Assembly: GCF_020921035.1 (NCBI RefSeq)
Contig: NC_063154.1
Coordinates: 15,721,861 to 15,785,860, forward strand
From: Rhodamnia argentea
Taxonomy: Eukaryota; Streptophyta; Magnoliopsida; Myrtales; Myrtaceae
Direction of reading: 5' to 3'
Length of the DNA: 64,000 nucleotides
The notes under the pieces were generated by a model, which made no database searches, was not told the DNA's origin, and worked only from the letters and a program-made list of their open reading frames with translations. A program made the position numbers and the translations under genes. This document shows positions 14,401 through 26,837 of the stretch, piece by piece; within the stretch, counting starts at the first letter, position 1; each line of letters begins with the position of its first letter.

Positions 14401-15602
14401 GGATGAAGATGGAGTAAGAGAGGAAAATATACCTGAAAGACCCGACATATGATCGGTAGCCCCCAAATCAATGATCCAAGGACGAGAAGCAACTGAAACA
14501 CAAGCAGTAGCATTACCCGTCTGTACCAAAGTAGCAGTGGAAGAAGTAGGCTGTGAACTTTGATAACGATTGTATCGCGCAAACTCCTCTTCAGACATAA
14601 CCACTACCTTGCCCTCGGAAGATTGTGGAAAAGAATCGGCACCAGATGTTGTATTTGCAAACCGTTGTTGTTGCCCTGGTCTTCCATGTAACTTGTAGCA
14701 AAACTTCCGAATATGACCTGGTTTGCCACAATAATGACAAGTCCGGGCTGCCCCCGAGTTATCGGTAGACGGTTGAGGTTGTCCATAAAGATGCGGTTGG
14801 CCTTGACTTCTCCCTGTTCCCGTGCTTCAACCTCCCCCTCGGCCACCACGTCCATTGTATCCTCCACGATTTCCTCCATCACTCCTAATCCCACTACTAG
14901 TTCGAGAGCGTAACACAAGAGCTAAATTATCTACCACAGATGTGGAATCCCGAGAGGACTCATGAGATACTCGAAGAACCCGAGCAAACGTATCCGTGAG
15001 TGATGCAACAGTTTCTCCTCCAAGAATTTGAGACCTGACAGTTTCATATTCAGCTCCAAGACCTCCTAGAAATCCCATTACAGCCAGTTGTTCTCTCCGA
15101 AGTTGCATCTGTTGAACATTGGCTGAAATGGGGAGAACAACATTCAACTCCTCATACATTCTCTTAAAATCAGCAAAGTATTGTGTCATAGAACGTCCTT
15201 TCCTCTCGGATCGGTAAATTCCTGCGATAACTCATATATTCGTGAGAGGTTATTTTGGCCTGAATACAACACATCCAAATACTCCCACGGTTCTTTAATC
15301 GTATCAATATGAGTTACTAAATCAACTATATTACTCTCCATAGAGTTCAAGATCTGACCCGTAATACGTGCATCAATAACGTCCCAAGTCTCATCATCTG
15401 TAGGTTTACTCTCGGTTAAATGTCTATGTTGATTCCCGCCTATCAAAGCAAGCTTTACAATTTTCTTCCACTGATGAAAGTTTGTACCACCCTCGAGTTT
15501 CTTATCGGTGATTCAATTAGACGAGGACGAAATCACCTCGGTCATCACAGAATTATTTTTCTCGGAACTACCCTCAACTTTACTCTTATCAGGATCACCC
15601 AT
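11451..15602 (-). pseudogene. Broken copia gag-pol polyprotein
   Basis: Reads from 15602 (MGDPDKSKVEG) downward. Gag has the UBN2-type domain (about 15500-14830) and a zinc knuckle CHYCGKPGHIRKFC near 14700-14750. The protease motif reads WIIDLGATDHM, where the usual Asp-Ser-Gly is Asp-Leu-Gly. The integrase (14100-13630) keeps the first two Asp positions (HSDVWGP and RFDNAKEY), but the segment after QQNGV, where the catalytic Glu lies, is lost to a deletion and a stop. Reverse transcriptase spans 12895 to about 12100, with QLDVKN and YVDDIIITG intact. RNase H follows and ends GMINIYAPA at 11454. At least four in-frame breaks are visible: in gag, after gag, after protease, and between integrase and RT. 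Confidence 0.92.
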
Positions 15603-15609
15603 CCTTAAC

Positions 15610-16395
15610 AATTTAATAACCCACCAAAATCCCAAATAATCAACTCCAAAATCCCAAAAATTCACCTACCCAGCGTCACGTCAGCTCCAAAAAGTCAGAA
15701 GCATTCCACAAACAGATCAGTATCTCTAATTAAGAGCTACCCACATAATCCTCAAGCCTAATCAACAAGCTAACACTTCAATGCTCCGTCTTTGAGACTC
15801 AATAACCATCAATCCAACACAAAAACGAACCTGTAGAGCCACAACAGAGCAACAGAGGGCTGTAATGGCCATTAATTCACCAAAAAATCAAACCTATGGA
15901 GCCATAGCCAAGCAAAAGAGGGGCTGCGGGGGCTGAAGAGTCAAAACCGAGAGGCAGAATGCCGGATCTGGGCTCGCTGACAATGGACGACACCTCAACA
16001 ATGCTGGATGAAGTCCCTGCAAGGCTCACTGACGATGGATGATGCCAGATTTAGACTCGCCAGCCTAAGCGAAGCTGGGCGACGTCCCTGCAAGCAGGTC
16101 TCGGCGACGCTGAATCTGGCCTTGCCGGGCCTAGTCGAGGTCGGGCGACGCCAGAGCTAGGCTCGCCGGCCTAAGTGACACCCTTGCAAGGGTCGCTGGA
16201 TCTGGGCGAGCTTGGGTTTGTGCTCGCGGGGCCTGGCGACGCTAGATCTGGGGATTCTGGTGAGGAGGGGATTGGTCGCAGGAAGAGGGTCAATGGTCGA
16301 AGATGAGTAAGCGGTGGGTGGTCGACGGTGATTAAGTAGTGGTTGGTGGCTGTGTTTGGTGGTTAACGGCGGTAAACGACTGTGTTTAGGGTTAA
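15610..16395 (-). other. Untranslated leader of the copia element, GC-rich and repetitive
   Basis: No gag frame. The part at about 15960-16260 has irregular reiterations of phrases such as 'ggctcgccggcctaag' and 'gcgacgtccctgcaag', unlike the AT-rich LTRs. It may be acquired sequence; its origin is not recognised. Confidence 0.45.
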
Positions 16396-16497
16396 TGTTA
16401 GAGGAAAAAGAAGCTAATAATATTATTCAGTAAAGTAGTATTTATACATTGGAATCAAATAAACCCAAAAGACCACTTTACCTTGATACTTCTAACA
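16396..16497 (-). repeat. 5' LTR of the copia element (102 bp)
   Basis: TG...CA ends. On the minus strand it carries a TATAAATAC promoter motif. The next bases inward (TTAACCCTAAACAC) do not resemble the usual TGGTATCAGAGC primer-binding site. Confidence 0.93.
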
Positions 16498-16502
16498 AAA
16501 AG
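16498..16502. repeat. Target-site duplication AAAAG, right copy
   Basis: Identical to 11335-11339. Confidence 0.85.
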
Positions 16503-16711
16503 AATCAAGAAAGATTTACTTTACAGAAGCCATACAACTGCCAAACATCACTGGACAAAAGTTTAAGAAGAACGATACTATCGCCGCAGCAAGACAAGTA
16601 CAAAGATAAAGCAACACTCATGAGAATGGTCCACAAAGATCATTTTCCTTCGTCTTTTGATTGGTACTCCAAGGAGAAGATGTCCTGCTAGTAACTCAAT
16701 TTAAAGTGCCT

Positions 16712-18910
16712 TCACGCTGCTGTTTCCACAATAAGCAATTGTTCAAGTTCTTCCCTGCGCCGCTCCAGGTCCTACGATGGTATAAGATATGAGTTACAGG
16801 CCAAATTCACCGTAATAAGCAATAAAGACAGAAAAAGAAACCAAAGGCTACTAATGTGAAATTAGCCAACTGAATCTTGACCCTATTTTAAGCAAGTTCC
16901 GCTTCTGAACGCCAGCAATAACCAAGACTAAAACAAAAAGGAAAACTTGTCCTTAAGTGCTAGTTCGATTGAACAAATCAGCCTGGCATATACTAGACTA
17001 CGATGAAGTTACATTGTTTCAGTGGCAGACTCAATCGTTTTCGCAAGAATATGGTCAGGTCAGCTTGTGAATGCACGTGCTAGAGGAAATTAGGCACTGT
17101 AGTGATCATGTATAAGATAAGAAGTGATCATCCGCAAGTGGGGAGACCACATATGATGCCAATGCTACATCTACTAGCACGATCACAATAACTGCCAGAA
17201 TGAGCACTAACTAAAACATTGTTTACCTCCAAGTCCTTCGCTGCCTGCTCCCTTGATATTTCTTTCTTCCGTCGAGAACGTTTCAGTAAGCCTATGCACA
17301 GAATTCCCTGTTCATCAATACCAAAGCAAAAATATTAAGCATCACTGGATTCCTCAGATCCAAATGTAATGGAAAGTACAAAACTGTGTTTATCCAATAG
17401 AATCACATTCTTCTTCAGGTATTATTAAACCATAATTTGGAAACTACATGAAAAGATCAGAAGCTGCAAATAATTGTCGCGAAAACGAAGGGCCTGCGTA
17501 CTAACTATATCTGGGGAGATATCTCCATCCCACAACACTAAGGGATTTTAGTTTTCTTCTCGGATTAATTTGAGTTGCACAGAGAAAAAACCAATGTAAA
17601 ATTTGACAACAATACAATTACATCTACAGGCATGTTAAGTGGAGCTACAACTTTGCTGCACATCATTATTCAGGACCCTACCACACATGCTCAGGAAATC
17701 CTCTGAAGTAATTTCAATATTGGACTTTGAGCATGCGATCACAACCAGTACAGAGCAATAACCTTACCGAAACAACATATACTACACCACAAGAAAGGAG
17801 CATATAAGCTGATATATTCTGAAGAAGAACAAGATCTTGCTGCTCCTCAGTATAGTCTGGGAAAGCTCGTGTCATCACCGCAACACTGGATAAAAAGGGA
17901 CAACAATTTCAGAAGGCAAGGTATATAGATTGTTTAACCCCTAAATTTTACAAATATGGTTCCAGGAACTTTCATATCTCAAATCAGATTATTCAATGCT
18001 TGAACCAAAACCATGTTCTAGACAGGACAAATTATCAATTTTAACTCAATCTGTCCGTGACTATATCAACCACAACGTAAGTACAAAATGCTAGTATTTC
18101 ACATTCTGATAGTGTGAAATTGATGACTGAAAGTGGGTCAATCTGGTAGGTCCACAAGATAACTCAAAGGAATCAAGAGGAGATAAAAGGAGGAGTCTTT
18201 AACAGTACATACAAGATCTGCAGCATGCCCCTCCCAACCCAATATTCCAATACCTGGAAAACGTTCACCAAATTTGTTCGTTAGGCACGGCAGAGAAGAT
18301 ACAAGCTCCAACAAGAACAAAAAAAGAGATTAAGAAAACGACGACTCGTCTCGAGCATGCCAAGTAGCTATCAAGAACATAGTCAGAGACTGGCAAGTGC
18401 AATTCTCTCTAGAAATTCGTACATATTTATGCGGGCGTGTCCAAAACTACAGTTCAAAATGCATCCACACGATTCAGAGAGGAAAACCAAAACCAACCTT
18501 CCAGAATTTGAAAATGAATCCCCACTCCGTTTCGGCGAGCACTACGAAAAACGCTATCACCACCGCGTAACACCGGAATATGCCGTCGAAAACCTAGAGC
18601 CGACGACCCGGTACGACGGTTAAACTCAGATAGCAATGAGCAACAGCACACACACACACATACACACAGAGATAGACAGAGAGAGTACGTCGTATCCGTT
18701 CTTGAAGGAGCGGATGGCGGAGAGGACATTGACAGCGATGCAGAGGACGGCGCAGAGGGAGGTCAGGACGCTGAAGCACCGGCAAACGACTAGGAAAGTG
18801 TCGGGCCTCGCCCGAATCCTCCTACCGCCCGACCCGGAGGCTCTATGCGGCTGTAGCTGCGGATGCGAGTTCACTCCCCCCTCTTCCTCTGCTCCGCCGT
18901 GTCCCGCCAT
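16712..18910 (-). CDS. TVP15-like Golgi/COPI-associated membrane protein
   Basis: Six exons, read downward: 18910-18689, 18593-18498, 18253-18213, 17885-17768, 17307-17227, 16771-16712, giving 205 aa. Every junction keeps frame with GT/AG ends. The N-terminus (1-37) is polar and Arg-rich. Four hydrophobic segments lie at about 39-66, 78-95, 113-126 and 145-168. The pattern 'ETEWGFIFKFWK...WVGRGMLQIF' before helix 3 matches the COPI-associated/TVP15 family, whose yeast member is a late-Golgi vesicle membrane protein. The C-terminus (170-205) is a charged helix rich in Arg/Lys/Glu. Intron 1 carries an (AC)n/(AG)n tract (18650-18682). The family call comes from topology and motif memory; a plant gene name is not assigned. 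It is convergent with MDP1. Confidence 0.8.
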
Positions 18911-19956
18911 CTTCCTCTCTCCCCTCCTCCTCCCGAGAAGACCTTCGCAGCTCCTAGGAAGCTCGCGCTCACCTACTTCGAACCATAACCGTTCGCCGCG
19001 CTTCGTGTGTCTCCGACTCTGAATCTCTGCGAGCGATCTTGGGCAGGAGCGCGTGTCGAGCTCCGATCAGGAAGTGAAAAGCTCTCTGGGTGGTGGTGGT
19101 GGTGGTCGTCCTCCTCCTCGAGCTCTGCCGAAAGCGAAAAGCCGGATACCTTCACCTGCCATTCAAGGAAGTCAGTTGGAAACGGACACGTCCCGGTCGA
19201 GATATTGGGGAAACTGGCACGTGGCAGTCGCACAAAGGTTCACGAATTTCATTTGAGAGAGCGCGAAAAAAAAAAAAAAAAACACTTTGGCACATTACGT
19301 CAATAAATTTTTTATTTATTTAATATGATCGTTAAAATTTTTTATACATGTTTAATGTAGTCATGCAATGTAGTAAAATGAACATTATTTTTTTTATAAT
19401 TAATTCAAGCTCATGGATAATATTGAACATTTTCGTATAATTTAGAGACTAAATTGAACATGTACAAAAAATTCGGGGACTATCTTGAACAAATTAAAAG
19501 TTTAGAGAAGATATTGTATCTCAAGATAAAATTCAGGAACTCCATTGAACAAATTAAAAGTCCAAAGATGACGTCGTGTATTGAGTCAAAGTTCATGAAC
19601 TATTTAAATAATTATAACTTCGTCAAATGACTATATACATCTTTTACTTTTAAAAATATCATATGCAATCTAGGTTTCATATTTAGAGATCACCTTGCAC
19701 AATTACATCAATTATACCCCGTGTCCCAAATTTCGAAAATGTCATTTTCTTCTTCGAAAACAAAGTACAATCAATCGATAGTCCGCATGTTTCCTTGGAT
19801 ACAAACTATGTCTTCTTTTGCCCTTTTATCTACGCTAGTAATACATGCATGCATTGCACGTTAATGGAAGTTGTTCTATGTCATTTGCAATCAATCAGGA
19901 AATAATTGGGTTAAAATGACTGGAAAATTATTTAAAAAGTCATGAACGTATTACAA
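18911..19956. other. Promoter flank of the TVP15-like gene, then AT-rich repeat DNA
   Basis: 18911-19260 is GC-rich and includes a (GGT)n run near 19090-19105; it is probably the promoter and 5' leader. 19260-19700 is AT-rich with three diverged reiterations of 'ttgaacaaattaaaagt', a dispersed-repeat signature. No gene seen. Confidence 0.45.
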
Positions 19957-20467
19957 TTGTGCCAATTCGGTCCTAAACTTTTTATTTTTATCAATTAGGT
20001 TATAAGCCTTTTGTAATAGTGCAAATTCAGTCAATTTGGGCGATTAGCGCCGACGTGGATAATTTTCAATAATATTTTACTAAATTAATATTTTTTGAAT
20101 TTTTAATGATTTTTTATTTTTTTATTAGAGCTTGCGGGAGGCTACCGACTACTAGGCGATGGCTTATGAGCCCTCACTAGCCATTGGGTGATGGCCTATC
20201 GGCCCTCGCCAGCGGCCAACGAGGGCTCGCATGCCTTCATCTAGTGGCTGGTGGCAGAGGTTGCCAGCGGCCGCCTACTAACCTTAACAAAAAAAAAAAT
20301 AGATGAAAAATTTTATTTAAAAAATTAGAAATATTATTAAAAAATATCTACTTCAACGTCGACAACTTCATGTCAGCGGCGGCTAGTCAAATGAAGTGAA
20401 TTGACACAATTATAAAAATTTTAAAACTCAATTGATCAAAAAAAAGTTTAAGACTTAATTGGCACAA
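19957..20467. mobile_element. Inverted-repeat (MITE-like) element
   Basis: The left end reads TTGTGCCAATTCGGTCC and the right end, on the minus strand, reads TTGTGCCAATTAAGTC. Both are followed by an A/T-rich stretch containing TAAACTTTTT and by ATCAATT. The inverted similarity runs about 40 bp. The centre is GC-rich and non-coding. A related element is at about 62545-62950. Confidence 0.7.
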
Positions 20468-20642
20468 GAATCATGTGTCTTGAAAGATTCACCAGAAAGA
20501 GGAATTGAAAATCTCATTACCTATTGACTATTTTGGCAAAAACCACATATAATCTAGGTTGTTATTAAATATGCAAGGAATTTTGTCCATTCAAAATTTA
20601 TGTCGTCGTGAACAAGTTGGAGGTCACTCGCGACTAATTAAG

Positions 20643-21138
20643 GGGGTGAATGATAACCATTCCGTTTCTGAAATAGATTTACGGCTAGAAATAGTTTTTT
20701 CTATTTCTGTTTCTAGATGAGTTTTTGAGCAAAAAAATGTGTTTGATAACGACATAAAATTTCTACTTCTGAAAAATGTGTTGGCCGGCCGACGATGGGA
20801 GGTGGTCGTGGAGACCGGCGGCGGCGGCGGCGGCAGTGACCGGGCGGCGGTAGGCGACCGAGGCGGCGGCAGCGACCGGGCGGTGGCGGGCGACCGGCGG
20901 TAGTGGCGGCCGCCGAGTGGTGGTTGGCGGCGGCGGGTATTTGAGAAAAAATGAGATTTCTATTTCTGTTTCTCGGAAAAGTAGAAAATTTTTGTTTCTT
21001 ATTTCTTCTTCAAATCTATTTCTGAAACAACTTTTTGTTTCGGAAATAAAAAAATAGAATTGCGTTATCAAACGGATTTCTGTTCCAAAAATAGGTTTGG
21101 AACAGAAATTCTGTTTCTGGATGGATTTCATGCACCCC
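20643..21138. mobile_element. Inverted-repeat (MITE-like) element with GGGGTG ends
   Basis: The left end is GGGGTGAATGATAACCATTC and the right end on the minus strand is GGGGTGCATGAAATCCATCC; both run on into GTTTCTG/AGAAACAG-type sequence. The arms are full of 'tttctgtttct'. The middle is a GGC/GAC-rich block (20780-20940) that gives false open frames. No clear target duplication. Confidence 0.65.
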
Positions 21139-21737
21139 ACTGGTCACCGGTTCCGACCAAGAAATAAAAAAAAAACTAGACCAAAAGCCCTAATTTGGCC
21201 TGACCAAATCTTTTGTCTCTAGAAATTGAAAGTAAGATGTCGATTGGGAAAGCCTCGTCGTAACCAAATTTCAAATTTTGGTCATGAGAGATAGTCTCAC
21301 GACTGTTACACAAACACACCCGACACAATCAAACATGCTAGCACTCGCATGTCTAATGTTAATTTAGGTAAATCTTATACTTTGAAATCAAAATCTGCCA
21401 CAGTCCTATGGGCCTTTCTGATGGCCCATCGACCCAATCCAGCTTTAGCATATTGCTTGAGGCACTGAGCCTCCATTTTATAAGAAACTTTCCCTCTTTC
21501 TCTATTTCTCTCCCCGGGGGGGCCACAGAAAGAGAAAAAGAAAAGGTAGACAAACAATTAAGAAAAACTATGAAGTATGAGTCAATCCAAAAAGAGCACT
21601 TGATTAGATTTGTCATGTATATAAATCCACTAGATGATTCACTAGAAAGCATTGAACATGACCAGGTGAAAAAATTACTTGTGAGAAACTAAAAACAGAG
21701 TCTAATAAAATTATTATGTCAATTCATTCTAGGGACC

Positions 21738-21905
21738 TTTTTATTATTTATTTATTTATGAAATCATAAAAATGATAATTTATTATGCATATATAAAAAT
21801 ACATATTTAATATGCATGTCCCAACATATCGAAATTACTTATTTTTTGAGAAATCACGTGTTAACATATCATGTCGTATCCACTGTCGTGTCGGTACAAC
21901 ATAAC
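21738..21905. mobile_element. Relic of the element family seen at 33903-34873
   Basis: Matches the right end of that element over about 165 bp: 'ttatttatttatttatgaa', 'tttaatatgcatgtcccaacatatcgaaatt', then 'gtcgtgtcggtacaacata' against 'gtgtcgtatcggtgctacata'. The other end is not recognised nearby, so it is a truncated copy. Confidence 0.65.
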
Positions 21906-23393
21906 TTAAGGATATCACACAAGCACTTTTTCAATGATATGTGGACGATCTCAAATATGGTTCATAGAAACAACTTGATTTAAAACTTAATTAGATGGTA
22001 AGGATTAAAAGAAAATTAGGAGGTCAAGAAGAATAGAGTGGTTAAGGCAAGAAGAAAGACCCATAAAAACAACTTTATCCGACAATGCAAGATGTCCAAA
22101 TGTGCCCAAAAAAAAAAAATTGGCCATAAAACCCTTCAGGAATGGTCAATTATGGACATCTCTCAAGGATGGATTTTACATTATAAGCGCCTCTATAAAA
22201 GAGAGATTTCAAAAGGAAAACCATCACAGGAATGGGAAAAAAAAGAAAAAGAAAAGACATGCCAGGCAAATATGAAAACAGGGAGACAAAATGAAAAAAG
22301 AAAAATGGATGCTTTGAGAAGAAGACTGCCATCCACAAACAGTGAAGACATCATCAGAGACTACATAAGAATTTAATAAGATAGATCTCGTGAGTCCGTA
22401 AACGCATCTAAACACCCTTCTCATGCGTCATGCACATCCCATCTTCATTTACATTCGGGACCATGACGTTAGCTGATGGAGACAAGAACTAGGTAAGCGA
22501 AAAATTTAGCTCAGCATGGCAAAGACTGAAGATAATCCATGAAGAGGAAACCTCGAAAGGCCTTCGCTCCATTAGTGTCCCTGTCTACATGCTTACTTCC
22601 TCAGCCTGGAATCTGAATTGGCCAGAGACGAGCATGTGTATCGCTGACCGAGAAACCTCTAGCATGACATGAAGTAGTGCAATAGTGAAGGAGATTTCAT
22701 CATCAGCATATGCTTCTTTTTCCCCTGTTAACGAGAGCACCTGGTCATACGGCCATCTGAGCACTTAAGAAGCATTCTCCCACTGTGATTCACTCCCCAG
22801 GCAAATCGCCCGTAGCTATTGTAACCAGCTGGAAAATAGCAGCACTTTCAACGTATGTCTACCAAAAGACAAGTGCATACAGAGGGTATATGCCATCTCT
22901 TAGAACAAACACGTTAATAAAAAATGCTATATCGAGATTTTGGAAACTGGATCCACTGCAGTAGTAAGGAAATGGGGATTAAGGGTTTACATGTGCTCCA
23001 CTAATCATAATTGAAAGTAAACCAACAATAGAACTTTTCAGAACTCTCAACATCAGCAAACATGAAAGGGTTGATTTCATAGGCACCATTACTGCATGGT
23101 TATGCCAAAGGACATGCCTAATATTTTGGATTTTCAGAGGAAGGGATAGTGGTACAAAGATCTCCTCAAGCAAAAAATGTCTATGTACCCGGCAAAGGAT
23201 TGAAGCGTCATCTTCATGGTAAAAGTTAATTGGTAACCTACAACAAATAGACTACTGTGTCCAACTCATGCACTGGATAGAGAACTAAATGACAGCATCC
23301 TACCAGCAAACCCACTAAACCTCAAGTGAGGAAGAACTTACTCCATGCTTGGAGAAAATGGTAGCATGCTCAGATGCTATGTACAATGCGAGT
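21906..23393. other. 3' flank of EXECUTER1, no gene seen
   Basis: Plus-strand frame 22038-22376 is Lys-rich with no domain. Nothing here is supported as a gene. Confidence 0.4.
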
Positions 23394-26300
23394 CTAATCC
23401 TGAAGCTTTAGCCGGTTAAAGAACACCAAGAAGTGATACTCAGGGGCCCAATAGACAAACCCAACAACAGGCCCCCCTTTAATGTACTGCACGGATAGAC
23501 ATTGTTAGGAGACTTTTAAGAATTGAAGATCCAGTGACCTGAACAAGATGAAGAAGACTATTAGAAACACTAACCTTTCCATCCAAAATAACCAGCTCAC
23601 CATCCACCCATCTTGGATTTTGAAATCCAGGTTCAGCAAGCCTTCCCTGGCCTTTATATCTAGCAATCTGAATAGTCAAAAGTTTGGCAGCTTTTCAATC
23701 TATTTGACAAGTGGTGACGAAAAATGAGGAGTTGAGAAGAGTAGCACTTCAGATCTTAAAATAAATTATACCACTCCAAGTTCTTCTGGAATGATCCCTT
23801 TATGCGGAAGCTGATATCTTTTACCAATCTTCGCACGGAACGCCACCTGTTCGAGAAAGAGAATACAGCCTAAATTAAACAATCTTAGGAAATGCTGGTC
23901 ATCCAATAAGATTAATTAGATAATCTTAGGAAAAGCTGTCAACCCCAAGCACAGTAGCAATAGCTATGACATAAATTTATGAGCTATTGAAAATTATGAA
24001 CAAAAAGCAGGCAATTATTTCAACTCTATAGCCAGCCACTATAGTTAAGCAAACCATTTCCGCAAAACTTTTTTGTAGTTGAAAATGGATGGTGGGGCCA
24101 ATTACTGCAAAGCCCATCTAGACCAGCTTTATTTGACTTTGATGCAAAGTCATCCTCCATGACTTTATGGGCTATCATTATCTCAGTTATCCAATCTTAA
24201 TATACGATCTTAACATGAACAGTAATTACCTTTCCAGCTGGCACATAGCGATCTCCTGTGAGTTTTAAGGCTTCAACATACTCATAAAACTCGAGTTCTG
24301 TTCGATCCTTGGTCTGGACATCCTCTCGCCACTGTCCAAACTTACGTCTCAAATGAATGACCTCTGAGGAGTAAATGCCATGTGCACCGATGTACAGCCC
24401 TGACAAATAAAATTGTATAGGGATATCATCTACTTTTACTGCGAGTATAATGGAATGCCAGTAATGTTTTGACCATAAATGACAATCCATAGTAGATAAA
24501 AAGAAGAAAAGTACCGTTTAAAGGATCAAAAGAAGTTGGCATTTCAATGCGATTAAAAGTCGTTGATCCAGAAAGGGATCTGTGATTTTGAGCTTGGCTA
24601 AGAGTGAGGCTTATCAATTCACCAACATCTTTTAGGACCTGGACCATTGAAAAGCAAAATAACTATATATTCAAACCTCTGGAACCAAAAAGAAAGAAGA
24701 AATGAAGGATGGATTACTCAAATTAAGAGTAAAAAATTTACACGACCTTCATTGGTATCTTCTCCCCACCAATGAACTTGGTGAGATCAAGCATAACTTG
24801 GTCAATACTACGACCACTCCGGAACTTAGCTTCCCTACCCGCCGAAGACTGTTTCCTGCCACTGGAGACCTTTCGACTGACATCCTTAATCATTGAGAAA
24901 CAAAATGAAGAATGACCCTTTCTCTCTAGGATTGCTGGCTGACGAAGTAAGTCTTTTGAAGGGACATTGGTAGAAAGTTTTTGCACAAGGCCACCAACAA
25001 CAACTTTAATGGCAAGCTCATTTTGCCCTCCACTTTCAATAATTCCGGGAATCATATCCATTTCCATCTCATCTCTCTCTTGATCACTTTCACTCTTAAC
25101 TTCATCATCAGCTTCTAAATTTTCAGCATCCACATCATCTTCTTCCTCTTCATCCTCCATCATCTGCTCAATCACCTTAGCTATAAGGTCCTTGTCAACT
25201 TTCCCTGGTGCTGTCACTTTCATAACCTTGACCCTAACACCAGGAATCATATCTCTCAGAATATTCTGAAAACCAGGAAGCTGAACGGGAAGATCAGAAC
25301 CATCTTCCCTGCCACTACCATCCTCATCATCTTCTGTAGTGGCAATGACTACATCATTCTTTCCCTCAATTGAGTCTGCCGGATTACTATTGCTTTCAGT
25401 AACAGACAACACAGAGCCTAGAGGAGGTTCTTGAATGACTTCCCTCCGCTTCAAGTACACAGCCTGAAAACCAGGTGAATACCCTTAAACACACATTCAA
25501 AATCAAGTGTCACAGTCTAGCTAGCAGAAAATACTCCACATACTAAACTTACTACGATATGAAAGATTCAAAAGTGGAGTCAGGCATGAATTTCATCTTT
25601 CAAGTGAAAACACAGACACGATGCACATGTAGGCATGCAAGAAAGCATATTGTCAGGAAAAGTACAGAGGCATGTCCATGAATCCAGGCAGTTATGTCAT
25701 TTAACACAATTGATGGAATACAAGCAGAGCATATATGGCATTTGCGATTTAACTTTATTGCCCAATTGGCAATAAAGCTATTGCCAAGTATCCTTATTCA
25801 AGTAATAATAGAGGATATTAAAGGAATTTTGCCCAAGGCCGTCAAAAGAAAGTTGTGAGCAGTTTTTTTTTCCATTATGTCAAACTGTCATGACTAATCA
25901 GGGGTAGCTATTTTAAATTTTGTCGGGATAGGCTTTTTTTTACATCTCAATTTGACAATACTGTCAAAGCAACAGTTTGTGGGTTTTTCCCTCACTTCAA
26001 AACTTCTCAGATCCCGGACAGTAGTTGATTAGTCAACACAATATTATTGTTTTGATAAGTCCTCTCTGGCATATATAACGACAAAACATATCCTCTGGTC
26101 GTCTATTTATAGCAATGACTTTCTCCACACACCACAATCACCATATCCAGATAAATTTAGATATTTCTATTCTGCTAATGTCATTATTTCCACTGAACAT
26201 CACACACTGCATCCATAAGACATATTCAGACAACATTTGCTCAAATAAGCTTATTATTGTATTATTGACATGTTAGGAGGCAGAGTGTCCATAAAGATCT

Positions 26301-26795
26301 CTAGCAAGGTCATAGAAGATTAAGAATTTATGATCAAATTATAATGACCTCTTCCTCCCACACCCCGACCACCACCCCCAACCCCCCCCCCCCAAAAAAA
26401 AAAAAAAAGAAAAACCTATCTTATGGTCTGTTTGAAGAAAAACTGTGTTTGGGAAATTATTTTCCAACTTTCCAATGTTTGAATAACAGAAAACTAATTG
26501 ACTCATGGAAAACTTTATGGCCTAAAAACAATAAGCTTAGATTTGGGAAAATGACTTCCTCTTCTGCCAAGAAGGAAATCATTTTCTCTAAACCACCAAA
26601 CAAATGTAAACTAACCCTTTTAAAATATTTTCTTTTATCATGAAGTTTTCAGTGAAACAATCACCCTTCGTAGGAAAAGCGATCTTCACAAACCTCTTGG
26701 ATTTCAATAGCAAGACATTACAACATCAAAGCAAAGAAAATGGCACCAAAATTCTACGTTTGCCCAAGCATGCCAAGGACAGTGCACAGAGACAC

Positions 26796-26837
<42 letters not shown>

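Larger units (their letters stand above)
11340..16497 (-). mobile_element. Ty1-copia retrotransposon with very short LTRs
   Basis: Near-identical terminal repeats (11340-11443 and 16396-16497) start TGTTA and end TCTAACA. They are flanked by exact 5-bp duplications AAAAG (11335-11339 and 16498-16502). On the minus strand, gag, protease, integrase, reverse transcriptase and RNase H follow in copia order, and a polypurine tract GAGGGGGAG abuts the 3' LTR. The LTRs differ by one substitution and two 1-base indels, which points to a recent insertion. The coding region nevertheless has stops and a deletion, so it probably moved using proteins supplied in trans. It sits between the 3' ends of the MDP1 and TVP15-like genes. 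Confidence 0.95.

Noticed and set aside
11340..16497. Copia polyprotein as one intact gene
   Set aside because: Several in-frame stops, an integrase deletion and a changed protease motif make it a pseudogene.
20763..21140. 125-codon minus-strand frame with Ala/Pro-rich part
   Set aside because: Lies entirely within an inverted-repeat element with a GGC-rich core; composition alone keeps it open.
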